In this document: positions 18,174 through 25,862 of the stretch, piece by piece | Layout: every line of letters starts with the position of its first letter | How positions within the stretch are numbered: the first letter of the stretch is position 1 | Origin: Aliidiomarina indica | GTDB lineage: Bacteria > Pseudomonadota > Gammaproteobacteria > Enterobacterales > Alteromonadaceae | Length of the DNA stretch: 64,000 bases | Reading direction: 5' to 3' | Assembly (NCBI RefSeq): GCF_015354615.1 | Contig: NZ_JACAVQ010000006.1 | Span: 1-64,000 of the forward strand | The notes under the pieces: model-generated | What the model saw: the letters and a program-made list of their open reading frames with translations, nothing else | Database searches by the model: none | Told to the model about the DNA's origin: nothing | Translations under genes and position numbers: made by a program

Positions 18174-19569
18174 CCGTCTTCTTTCGCCGTGGCCGGCGAC
18201 CTCGGCGAGGTCCTGTGCGTTTGCGTGGGCCCGTATGGGTACTGGCTTCAGGGACCGGGTTTTTCTTTTGATATTGCGTCCAAAAATCGCCTAACTCTTG
18301 CAGCTCTGAGTTACCTTCCACTTTCGCACGGAGCAGCAAGAAATCATATGCAGCTCGGAATTTCGGATGCGACAGTAGACGTATCGCTCGACGCGGATGA
18401 GTTTGGCGCAAACGCAGTTGCAACATCCAAATGTCGCGCATCGGCAAACTAAAACGTTTGGGTATCGAGATGCTGCGCGATTGCCGTCCAACCACATCTG
18501 CGGCAGAAATGGCAAAGGCATCAAACTCGGCTAGGCCGCCTTCAGCCATGATTTCTTCTGCATGCGCCTGCATTGGGTACCACAACAGGGCGGCAAACAG
18601 ATAGGCCGGATTTACGCCTTTTTCTGAGCGCAGACGTGCATCGGTGTCGGCAAATACTTGCTGCACCATTTTATATTCAACGCTGGTCGATTGCTTCAAT
18701 GCGGAACGCAGAAGCGGGAACATGCGCGTGAACAGACCATAGTGATGCAGTTGCTCGAAATTGGCTTCGGCACGTTCATTTAAGAATAACTTCAGAAACT
18801 CTTCAAATAATCGCGCGGGAGGAATGTGATCGAGCAATGATGCCAGCGGGTGTATGGGCGCTGCGGTATGTTCCTCGATACGCAAACCCAGTTTGGTTGC
18901 AAAGCGCACGGCACGCAGCATACGTACTGGATCTTCACGGTAGCGTTGCTCTGGATCCCCTATCAGCCGTAACAGCCCTTGCTCTAAGTCGGCGATGCCA
19001 TTGGCGAAATCGTAAATGGCAAAATCAGCGATGGAGTAGTAGAGGGCGTTCACGGTGAAGTCACGACGCTCCGCATCTTCCTCGATAGTTCCGTACACGT
19101 TGTCGCGTAGCAGCAAACCATGATCGCTTTGCTTGGAAACGTTTTCTTTGCCTTTTTCTTGGCTGGCGGGCTGCTCATCTTCTTCGTCAGGATGATGGCC
19201 GCGGAAGGTGGCCACTTCAATGATATCGCGACCATAAACGATATGAGCGAGTCGGAAACGTCGACCGATTAAACGGCAATTGCGAAATAACGCTTTGATC
19301 TGCTCAGGACTTGCATTGGTGGCGACATCGAAATCTTTGGGTGTGACACCTAACAATAAGTCGCGCACACAGCCGCCCACTAAGTAGGCCTCAAAGCCTG
19401 CTTTGTGCAAACGATAAAGAACTTTGAGCGCGTTTTCAGGTATATCCTGACGCGAAATTGGATGCTCAGAGCGCGGAATGACAATAGGCTTTGCTAAAGT
19501 TCGCCCCTGGGCGTCTGCCGACTTTTTCGGCAGTACTTTTTTCGCGAACGTGGCTAATCGCTTGATAAT
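18166..19569 (-). CDS. pcnB: Poly(A) polymerase I, probable ATT start codon
   Basis: A 467-residue enzyme that adds 3' poly(A) tails to RNA and so promotes decay. The nucleotidyltransferase core is VGGCVRDLLLG with PKDFDVATNA (catalytic aspartates), followed by the RNA-binding region and a basic tail (RKRTGPRRGRRPRRKK). The homologous N-terminus (RLATFAKKVLPKK, then VIPRSEHPISRQDIPENALKVLYRL) extends 53 codons upstream of the first standard start (TTG at 19410). It contains no in-frame ATG, GTG or TTG back to the stop at 19600-19602. An ATT at 19567-19569, aligned with the first residue of the E. coli protein and 7 bases after AAGGAG, is the best start. E. coli pcnB is also reported to use AUU. 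Confidence 0.93.
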   Translation of the reverse strand: MIKRLATFAKKVLPKKSADAQGRTLAKPIVIPRSEHPISRQDIPENALKVLYRLHKAGFEAYLVGGCVRDLLLGVTPKDFDVATNASPEQIKALFRNCRLIGRRFRLAHIVYGRDIIEVATFRGHHPDEEDEQPASQEKGKENVSKQSDHGLLLRDNVYGTIEEDAERRDFTVNALYYSIADFAIYDFANGIADLEQGLLRLIGDPEQRYREDPVRMLRAVRFATKLGLRIEEHTAAPIHPLASLLDHIPPARLFEEFLKLFLNERAEANFEQLHHYGLFTRMFPLLRSALKQSTSVEYKMVQQVFADTDARLRSEKGVNPAYLFAALLWYPMQAHAEEIMAEGGLAEFDAFAISAADVVGRQSRSISIPKRFSLPMRDIWMLQLRLRQTHPRRAIRLLSHPKFRAAYDFLLLRAKVEGNSELQELGDFWTQYQKKNPVPEASTHTGPRKRTGPRRGRRPRRKKTDD

Positions 19570-19582
19570 TGCCAGACTCCTT
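19567..19582 (-). promoter_or_regulatory. Shine-Dalgarno sequence and ATT initiation codon of pcnB
   Basis: AAGGAG (plus-strand CTCCTT, 19577-19582) stands exactly 7 bases before ATT (19567-19569). The next codons ATC AAG CGA TTA GCC begin the conserved N-terminus. A rare start of this kind normally keeps expression low and makes initiation depend on IF3. Confidence 0.75.
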
Positions 19583-19665
19583 CTGCATGCAGGCGGTGAT
19601 CAAATAGGCGCCAATTTTAACCTAGTTTTCATCAAGTCGCTACGGATGATTGTGAGACACCTGAA

Positions 19666-20574
19666 TCACTTACAGAAGTTTCGCTGCCACACCGCGACCG
19701 CATGGGTAAGCAAATCATCAACCGTATCATAGTGGGTTGCAGCAATATCATTGAGACCCAAGCTGCGACATGCTCGCACGAGGTTATTCAGCGCTTCGTG
19801 GTTGGCAAGTGCCGGTGCATGATTTTGCTTACTCAGTTTTTGCCCATGACCATCCAGTACTAGGGGCAAGTGGGCTAATTCTGGAAGGGCTACGGAGGTA
19901 TTTCCAAGCGAATTTAACTGCTGCCAGAGGGTTAGTTGCCAGCCACTGGCCAGTAACAAATCTTCACCCCGCACAATATGCGTAATAGCGGCATCGCGGT
20001 CGTCGGCAACAACAGCCAATTGATAAGCCCACAGCTGATCGCGCCGGCGCAGGATAAAGTCTTCATGGGCGACATCATGATCTAATGGCACTGAACCATG
20101 GAAGCGGTCTTGTAACCTGGTAATGGGGTGGAGATTACGAAAACGAAGGGCGAGATCCCGAGAACTCTGAAGAACTTCAGCTTGGCGTTCACGGCAATAA
20201 CCATCATAGTGCTCACCGCGTTGTTTAATTTCTGCGCGGGTGCACTGGCAGTAGTAAATAAGGTTTTCTAAACGTAATTGGTCGACAACCGCGTGGTAGC
20301 GCTCGTGATTGCGACTTTGCCAACTTACCTGCCCATTCCAGTGTAAGCCATGTGCGTCGAGCTGCGCGAGTATGGTGTCTGCTGCGCCGGCAACTTCGCG
20401 GGGTGGATCAATGTCTTCAATGCGAACAAACCAAAGCCCTTGATGGGCTTTGGCATCAAGATAGCTGCCAAGGGCAGCAACCAATGAGCCAGCATGGAGA
20501 GGGCCTGAAGGGCTAGGCGCAAAGCGCCCACGATAGCCCCGTGGCTTGATTGTGTCAGCAGAAGGCTGATGCAT
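19666..20574 (-). CDS. gluQ: Glutamyl-Q tRNA(Asp) synthetase
   Basis: A 302-residue truncated GluRS-like enzyme that attaches glutamate to queuosine in the anticodon of tRNA-Asp. The HIGH-like motif is in GRFAPSPSGPLHAGS, the zinc site in CQCTRAEI with YDGYC, and the KMSKS-like motif is KLSKQ. It starts 6 bp after the dksA stop and lies upstream of pcnB, as in E. coli. queA and tgt at the right end of the window make the queuosine it modifies. Confidence 0.95.
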   Translation of the reverse strand: MHQPSADTIKPRGYRGRFAPSPSGPLHAGSLVAALGSYLDAKAHQGLWFVRIEDIDPPREVAGAADTILAQLDAHGLHWNGQVSWQSRNHERYHAVVDQLRLENLIYYCQCTRAEIKQRGEHYDGYCRERQAEVLQSSRDLALRFRNLHPITRLQDRFHGSVPLDHDVAHEDFILRRRDQLWAYQLAVVADDRDAAITHIVRGEDLLLASGWQLTLWQQLNSLGNTSVALPELAHLPLVLDGHGQKLSKQNHAPALANHEALNNLVRACRSLGLNDIAATHYDTVDDLLTHAVAVWQRNFCK

Positions 20575-20580
20575 AGTGCA

Positions 20581-21036
20581 TCAGGAACCTTTCATTTGCT
20601 TCTCACGAATCTCAGCAAGACTTTTACAATCGATGCAGAGATCGGCAGTAGGACGCGCTTCTAAGCGACGAATACCAATTTCTATGCCGCACGAATCGCA
20701 GTATCCGAAATCGTCACGCTCGATAGACTCGAGGGTTTTCTCAATCTTCTTAATCAGCTTGCGCTCGCGATCACGTGTGCGTAATTCGATTGCAAACTCT
20801 TCCTCTTGTGCAGCCCGGTCAACTGGGTCGGCATAGTTGGAAGCTTCTTCTTTTAAATGCCCTACGGTTCGGTCAACCTCTTCACGTAGTTGCGCGCGCC
20901 AGGCTTCGAGAATACGTTTGAAATGGGCGCGCTGGCGCTCATTCATGTATTCTTCGCCTTCCTTTTCTTGATAAGGCGCGAGTTCTGCTAGCGCCAAAAC
21001 ACCATGCGCTTTTCTTTCCTTGGTCGCATCAGTCAT
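20581..21036 (-). CDS. dksA: RNA polymerase-binding transcription factor DksA
   Basis: A 151-residue regulator that binds the RNA polymerase secondary channel and acts with ppGpp in the stringent response. The coiled coil with the tip motif DPVDRAAQEEE is at about residues 70-80. The four-cysteine zinc finger is CDSCGIEIG with LCIDC. The length equals E. coli DksA (151). The 121-bp gap to sfsA may hold its promoter. The AGGA-type ribosome binding site in CGGAGGAAAAACG is strong. Confidence 0.97.
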   Translation of the reverse strand: MTDATKERKAHGVLALAELAPYQEKEGEEYMNERQRAHFKRILEAWRAQLREEVDRTVGHLKEEASNYADPVDRAAQEEEFAIELRTRDRERKLIKKIEKTLESIERDDFGYCDSCGIEIGIRRLEARPTADLCIDCKSLAEIREKQMKGS

Positions 21037-21157
21037 ATCGTTTTTCCTCCGAGAGGCGAATTACCCTTCCCATAAAAAAAGAGGGTATGTATATCAGAAT
21101 AAAATTTCCTGCGCAATTTGTGCACCCGGCGCTTTATATGGGCGATCGAGGTAGGAA

Positions 21158-21868
21158 TCAAGTGTTTTTCTTTAAGTTTGTGCGAGGATTGACAATTTCC
21201 TCGGGCGAAAGCTCGAAAAACAGCTCGATAATCTCAACTCCCGCCGCACGCGCTTGTTCGTAAAGTGCGCCGTACTGGCTGTCGATATGTACCGCCGGAA
21301 GCACATTTTGGATCTGTGAATGTAGTACAGAGTACACTAAAACGGCGCGATCACCTTGTGCTTTTACATTGATAAGCTCTCGCAGATGCTTTTGGCCGCG
21401 GGTTGAAACGGCATCTGGAAAGTATCCTTGCCCCTGTTCCAACAGGGTAACCGACTTTACTTCAACGTAGGCATCGGGGCGGCCTTCTTGGTCTTGGCTC
21501 AATAAAAAATCAATGCGAGAGCCCTCACCGTACTTCACTTCTGAACGAACTTGTTGATAACCGGTAAGTTGAGGAATCTGGCCCTGACGCAAGGCCGCAC
21601 CCACCAAGGTATTGGCGCGCCCTGTGTTGACACAGATCATCGCGCCCGAGGCAAGCTCGGTTAACTCCCAGGTGTGGGGATATTTACGCTTCGGATTTTC
21701 AGATGTGCTATACCAGACAATACTGCCGGGTTCGGCGCAACCTGTCATTGCACCGGTGTTCGGACAATGGATGGTGATCAGTTCTCCCTCGCTAGTTTCA
21801 ATATCAGCAAGGAAACGTTTGTATCTTCGGTGTAGAATACCCCGGTGTAGGGGAGGCTGAAATTGCAT
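21158..21868 (-). CDS. sfsA: SfsA family protein (sugar fermentation stimulation)
   Basis: A 236-residue protein of the SfsA family, reported in E. coli as a DNA-binding stimulator of maltose metabolism genes; it has a nuclease-like fold. It shows [11 protein letters not shown] near residue 34, [15 protein letters not shown] and [16 protein letters not shown], which carry the conserved acidic and lysine residues. The order sfsA-dksA-gluQ matches E. coli. It is divergent from pepB across 100 bp that should contain both promoters. Confidence 0.94.
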   Translation of the reverse strand: MQFQPPLHRGILHRRYKRFLADIETSEGELITIHCPNTGAMTGCAEPGSIVWYSTSENPKRKYPHTWELTELASGAMICVNTGRANTLVGAALRQGQIPQLTGYQQVRSEVKYGEGSRIDFLLSQDQEGRPDAYVEVKSVTLLEQGQGYFPDAVSTRGQKHLRELINVKAQGDRAVLVYSVLHSQIQNVLPAVHIDSQYGALYEQARAAGVEIIELFFELSPEEIVNPRTNLKKNT

Positions 21869-21968
21869 CCTTACTCGCTTTCCCGTTACAGTAATTAAAA
21901 GTAACTGCTATTCGAATGTGGTGATTGCAGTTAAAAATCGCCCACCAACATACGTAAAGAGGAATATC

Positions 21969-23261
21969 ATGTCCAGTGCAGTCAAGGTATACCTAACCGA
22001 CCAACGTGCGCCTTCTTCTTATAAGGGCACGACTCGGCATTATTGGAACGATGGCGCCATGTACATTGTGGTGCAAAATGATGAGGCGGCAACGTTGCGC
22101 GCTATTCAGCAAGCGGGCCGTAAACTCGACCAATTGGGTGTGAGCGTGATTGAGCCGGCGGCGGACGATTGGTCGCGTGACCGCCAATGGGCGCTTTCCC
22201 AAGGCTTTACCGATACGATGAACACCAACACGGTTCAATTCGTGGGCAGCGACAAAGAAACCTTGGAGATTCTAGCGGATGCGTTTCGCTGGAGCCGTGA
22301 ACTGATTAACCTGCCGTCGTCAGAAATTTATCCTGAATCTTTGTGTGATCGGGTTGCTGAAAAGCTTAAGAAAGCTGGTGGTGATGCTGTGTCATGGCAG
22401 GTTGTGGCCGGTGATGAACTGATCAAAGATGGCCGCATGGGCATTCATACGGTCGGACGTGCTAGTGCAAAAGCACCAGCGCTATTGGAACTTGATTACA
22501 ACCCAACTGGCGATGAAAATGCGCCCGTATCCTATGCCCTTATCGGCAAAGGCATAACCTTTGATACCGGCGGCTATAGCATTAAAACCAACGAAGGTAT
22601 GGTGGCAATGAAGTGTGATATGGGTGGTGCCGCTACTGTTGCAGGTGCGCTACTTGTGGCCATTCGTCAGGGCTTAAAGCAACGGGTGAAGTTATTGTTG
22701 TGCTGCGCTGAGAACATGATTGATGGCACAGCATACAAAAACGGCGACATTATCACCTATAAAGATGGACAGCGGGTTGAGATTGTAAACACGGATGCCG
22801 AAGGGCGTTTAGTATTGGCCGATGGCCTCATTCGCGCAGGCGAGTTAGGTGCGAAGAAAATCATTGATGCCGCCACCCTTACGGGCGCTGCTCAGGTCGC
22901 TGTAGGCACCGAATACAATGCGCTATTTAGTGTCGATGAAGAGGCTGCAAAGGCTGCGCTGCAATCGGCTGCGGATGAGTCAGAGCCACTTTGGCGTCTG
23001 CCGCTAGCGGCTTTCCATAAAGACAATTGTCCTTCAGCATTTGCTGACACCGCGAATAGTCGTCCGATTAAAGGTGGCGGTGCCGGCGGTGCAAGTAACG
23101 CGGCAGGATTTTTGTTGCGATTCGCGCCAAACGGCGGTGCCGGTTGGACCCATTTCGATTTAGCAGCAGCGTATCAAACTCAAGCGAATGCCTTGTGGCC
23201 AGCAGGAGCGACTGGAATTGGTATTCGCTCTATCGCTCGCATGATGTTGGCAAACCGTTAA
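21969..23261 (+). CDS. pepB: Peptidase B (M17 leucyl aminopeptidase family)
   Basis: A 430-residue dinuclear metal aminopeptidase that trims peptides in the cytoplasm. The M17 active site is clear: GKGITFDTGGYSIK, MKCDMGGAA and the signature NTDAEGRLVLADG. The sequence follows PepB rather than PepA (short N-terminal domain, similar length to E. coli PepB at 427). I start at ATG 21969 with AAGAGGA upstream; an in-frame ATG at 21918 would add 17 non-homologous residues. It stands alone, ending at tandem hairpins. Confidence 0.92.
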   Translation: MSSAVKVYLTDQRAPSSYKGTTRHYWNDGAMYIVVQNDEAATLRAIQQAGRKLDQLGVSVIEPAADDWSRDRQWALSQGFTDTMNTNTVQFVGSDKETLEILADAFRWSRELINLPSSEIYPESLCDRVAEKLKKAGGDAVSWQVVAGDELIKDGRMGIHTVGRASAKAPALLELDYNPTGDENAPVSYALIGKGITFDTGGYSIKTNEGMVAMKCDMGGAATVAGALLVAIRQGLKQRVKLLLCCAENMIDGTAYKNGDIITYKDGQRVEIVNTDAEGRLVLADGLIRAGELGAKKIIDAATLTGAAQVAVGTEYNALFSVDEEAAKAALQSAADESEPLWRLPLAAFHKDNCPSAFADTANSRPIKGGGAGGASNAAGFLLRFAPNGGAGWTHFDLAAAYQTQANALWPAGATGIGIRSIARMMLANR

Positions 23262-23269
23262 GACCTCAA

Positions 23270-23296
23270 TTTGCAGTGGCCTTGTGCCACTGCAAA
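23270..23296 (+). other. Hairpin preceding the pepB terminator
   Basis: A perfect 11-bp stem (23270-23280 / 23286-23296) with a 5-base loop and no T tract. Its right arm (CACTGC) is complementary to the loop of the following terminator hairpin (GCAGTG), so the two structures could interact. Confidence 0.55.
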
Positions 23297-23304
23297 GGAC
23301 AGGT

Positions 23305-23343
23305 AAAAAAGCAGCTGGTGCAGTGCCGACCAGCTGCTTTTTT
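23305..23343 (+). terminator. Rho-independent terminator after pepB
   Basis: A perfect 15-bp stem (23305-23319 / 23329-23343), A6-GCAGCTGGT and its complement, with a 9-base loop and a T6 tail. Confidence 0.93.
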
Positions 23344-23360
23344 GTGGCATTATAGGCACT

Positions 23361-25862
23361 ATGAATCTGCCAACACTTCCTGTTATTGAATTATTGCCTC
23401 GGGTGCAACAAGCGCTGCCGAGCCGTATTGTTGTGCTGCAAGCACCTCCAGGGGCGGGGAAGTCGACGGCACTTCCGCTTAGCCTATTGCAATCTGGGCA
23501 GTTTGATGGGCAAATTATTCTGGTTCAACCGCGACGTGTGGCGGCCTTGAATATTGCTCGTTATTTGGCAGCACTTTGCAACGAAGCGATAGGCGAAAGT
23601 GTCGGTTACTGGGTGCGTCAAGAACGCAAAGCCAGCCAACAGACTCGGTTGTTGGTGGTGACCGATGGTATGTTCACGCAAATGATACAGCGCGATCCCA
23701 TGCTCAATGGGGTTGCCCTTGTTATTTTTGACGAGTTTCATGAGCGCAACTTGCAGTGCGATCTCGGTCTTGCGTTTGCTTTAGAAACCAAAGAGCTGCG
23801 TGAGGAACTCGGCATTATGGTGATGTCTGCTACTATCCCAGCGGACGCACTGGCAAATTGGTTGCAAACCACGGGGCAACAGACTGAAGTGCTACAGAGT
23901 GATGGGCGCAGTCACTCCGTTGAATTGCTATTTCGACCGCCTCGGCAGCGTGATCGCTGGCTGGATGCTATGGGTCCAGTGATCCAAGAGGCAAGTAATA
24001 CCGCAGAGCATGGCATTCTTGTTTTTCTGCCAGGAGTACGCGAAATTCAACGAGTTCGGGAGCAACTTAAACTCGATGCCGGTTGGCAGGTAATGGAACT
24101 ACACGGACGATTACCGCTATCTGAGCAACAGCGCGTGCTCACCCCCATTGATTCCCCTACGCAGCGCAAGCTGGTGTTGGCAACGAACTTGGCGGAAACC
24201 AGTGTAACTATCCCTGATATTGATGTGGTGGTTGATAGTGGCCGGGAGCGTCAGGCACGGTATGTGGAAAAATACCTACAGGTGCAGTTAGTTACCCGAA
24301 TGATTTCAACCGCATCAGCGGAGCAGCGGGCAGGCAGGGCAGGACGCGTACGCGCTGGGCGCTGCTATCGGTTATGGAGTGAAAGTCAGCAACAAGGATT
24401 CGCGAAATTTTCAGAGCCTGCATTAGCGACAGAAAATCTCGCACCAGCCATGCTTGAAGCAGCAGCATGGGGGTCGTCGTTGTTGCACTTATCTTGGTTT
24501 ACGGAGCCGCCAAAAGGCTCCATGCTGCGTGCAATGCAGCAACTCGCACGATTAGGGCTGATTCAGCCTGGCGTAGAACCGAACGTGATAGGCGAGAAGG
24601 TTCCGGTTATGACCGCCAAAGGACGTGCGGTGCAGCAGCTAGGCACAGACCTTCATGTCGCCTGTATGTTGCAGTACGCAGCGGATACTGGCAACGCTGA
24701 GCGAATCAGTCATGCTGCTTTATTGGCAGCCCACTTAGATGAACAAGAATGGCGCCGAAGCGATGAACTAGTGCTGGGATTAACGGAAGTTCTGGCGCAG
24801 AGTAAACATTACCCGCGTACCCATAAGCGCTATCGCTATTGGTGTAAGCGCTTTGCCGTGCCGCGGCTAGAGTCGGTGAACCCCGAGAGTATGATTGAGT
24901 TAGGCCTGATGCTCGAGCCCTATTGGCTTGCGAAACGGCGCCAAGACTCAGAGAGCTATCAGTTGGCCACCGGCGTAGCGGCAAAGGTGGCGCCTGAATT
25001 TATGCTGCGGTCAGAATGGTTGTTGGTCACCGCGATGACCCTGAGCGAAGGGCAAAGTGACGGGATTATTCGACAAGCAATGGCAGTGCCGAAGCAGGTT
25101 TTGCTTGCCCATGCGGATAAGCTTACAAGTAAGGTCACCCATTGGTTTTGGAGTGGTCCTCAAGGGCGTTTACGAAGCCAAGAGCAAGAGCGCATAGGTG
25201 CCATCGTTGTATCGCAAAAAGACGGAGAGCAGCCGCCTTCTGCAGACGAGTTTACGCAAGCGCTATTGTCAGCGATGGCTTCGGACCCTGGTGCGGCCAT
25301 GTTCGAACGTGAGCCTGTTGCGCAATTTTTACGACGGGTACAGCTTGCCGCCAGTCACCTCGAAACGGATCCCGATGCCTGGCAACCTCAGTGTCTCTTG
25401 GATACTTTGGAACAGTGGGCATCACTCTATCTCAATGATTGCCGCACCTTAGCGCAGGCGCGGCAGTGGAACCCGTTGGCCGCATTGCAAGCTCATTTAG
25501 GCTATCAAAAAATGCAGCAATTACAGGCGTTGCTTCCGCAACTTTGGCAAGCGCCTAGTGGTCTGACTCACCGGATTGTCTATGACGAACATGGGGCGGC
25601 CGTGGTGCGATTGAAATTACAAGAAGTGTTTGGAGAGCCGGAAACCCCGCGTATACTTGGGGCATCCTTACCCATCACATTTGAACTATTATCGCCGGCA
25701 GGCAGACCATTACAGCGGACCCAAGATCTCGCGTCATTTTGGCAAGATGGCTATCCATTGGTACGCAAAGAGATGCGTGGGCGGTATCCGAAACACCCGT
25801 GGCCGGAGAATCCGATCGAAGCTATTGCTAGTCATAAAACCAAGCGAGCACTGGAGCAATAA
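23361..25862 (+). CDS. hrpB: ATP-dependent helicase HrpB
   Basis: An 833-residue DEAH-family helicase. Walker A is APPGAGKST (about residue 30), motif II is DEFHER, motif III is SATI, and motif VI is QRAGRAGRVRAG. The helicase-associated domains and the HrpB C-terminal domain follow (about 480-830). Its cellular role is poorly defined. The start lies 18 bp after the pepB terminator. The stop overlaps the mrcB start by one base (TAATG), and hrpB-mrcB is the order in E. coli. Confidence 0.95.
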   Translation: MNLPTLPVIELLPRVQQALPSRIVVLQAPPGAGKSTALPLSLLQSGQFDGQIILVQPRRVAALNIARYLAALCNEAIGESVGYWVRQERKASQQTRLLVVTDGMFTQMIQRDPMLNGVALVIFDEFHERNLQCDLGLAFALETKELREELGIMVMSATIPADALANWLQTTGQQTEVLQSDGRSHSVELLFRPPRQRDRWLDAMGPVIQEASNTAEHGILVFLPGVREIQRVREQLKLDAGWQVMELHGRLPLSEQQRVLTPIDSPTQRKLVLATNLAETSVTIPDIDVVVDSGRERQARYVEKYLQVQLVTRMISTASAEQRAGRAGRVRAGRCYRLWSESQQQGFAKFSEPALATENLAPAMLEAAAWGSSLLHLSWFTEPPKGSMLRAMQQLARLGLIQPGVEPNVIGEKVPVMTAKGRAVQQLGTDLHVACMLQYAADTGNAERISHAALLAAHLDEQEWRRSDELVLGLTEVLAQSKHYPRTHKRYRYWCKRFAVPRLESVNPESMIELGLMLEPYWLAKRRQDSESYQLATGVAAKVAPEFMLRSEWLLVTAMTLSEGQSDGIIRQAMAVPKQVLLAHADKLTSKVTHWFWSGPQGRLRSQEQERIGAIVVSQKDGEQPPSADEFTQALLSAMASDPGAAMFEREPVAQFLRRVQLAASHLETDPDAWQPQCLLDTLEQWASLYLNDCRTLAQARQWNPLAALQAHLGYQKMQQLQALLPQLWQAPSGLTHRIVYDEHGAAVVRLKLQEVFGEPETPRILGASLPITFELLSPAGRPLQRTQDLASFWQDGYPLVRKEMRGRYPKHPWPENPIEAIASHKTKRALEQ

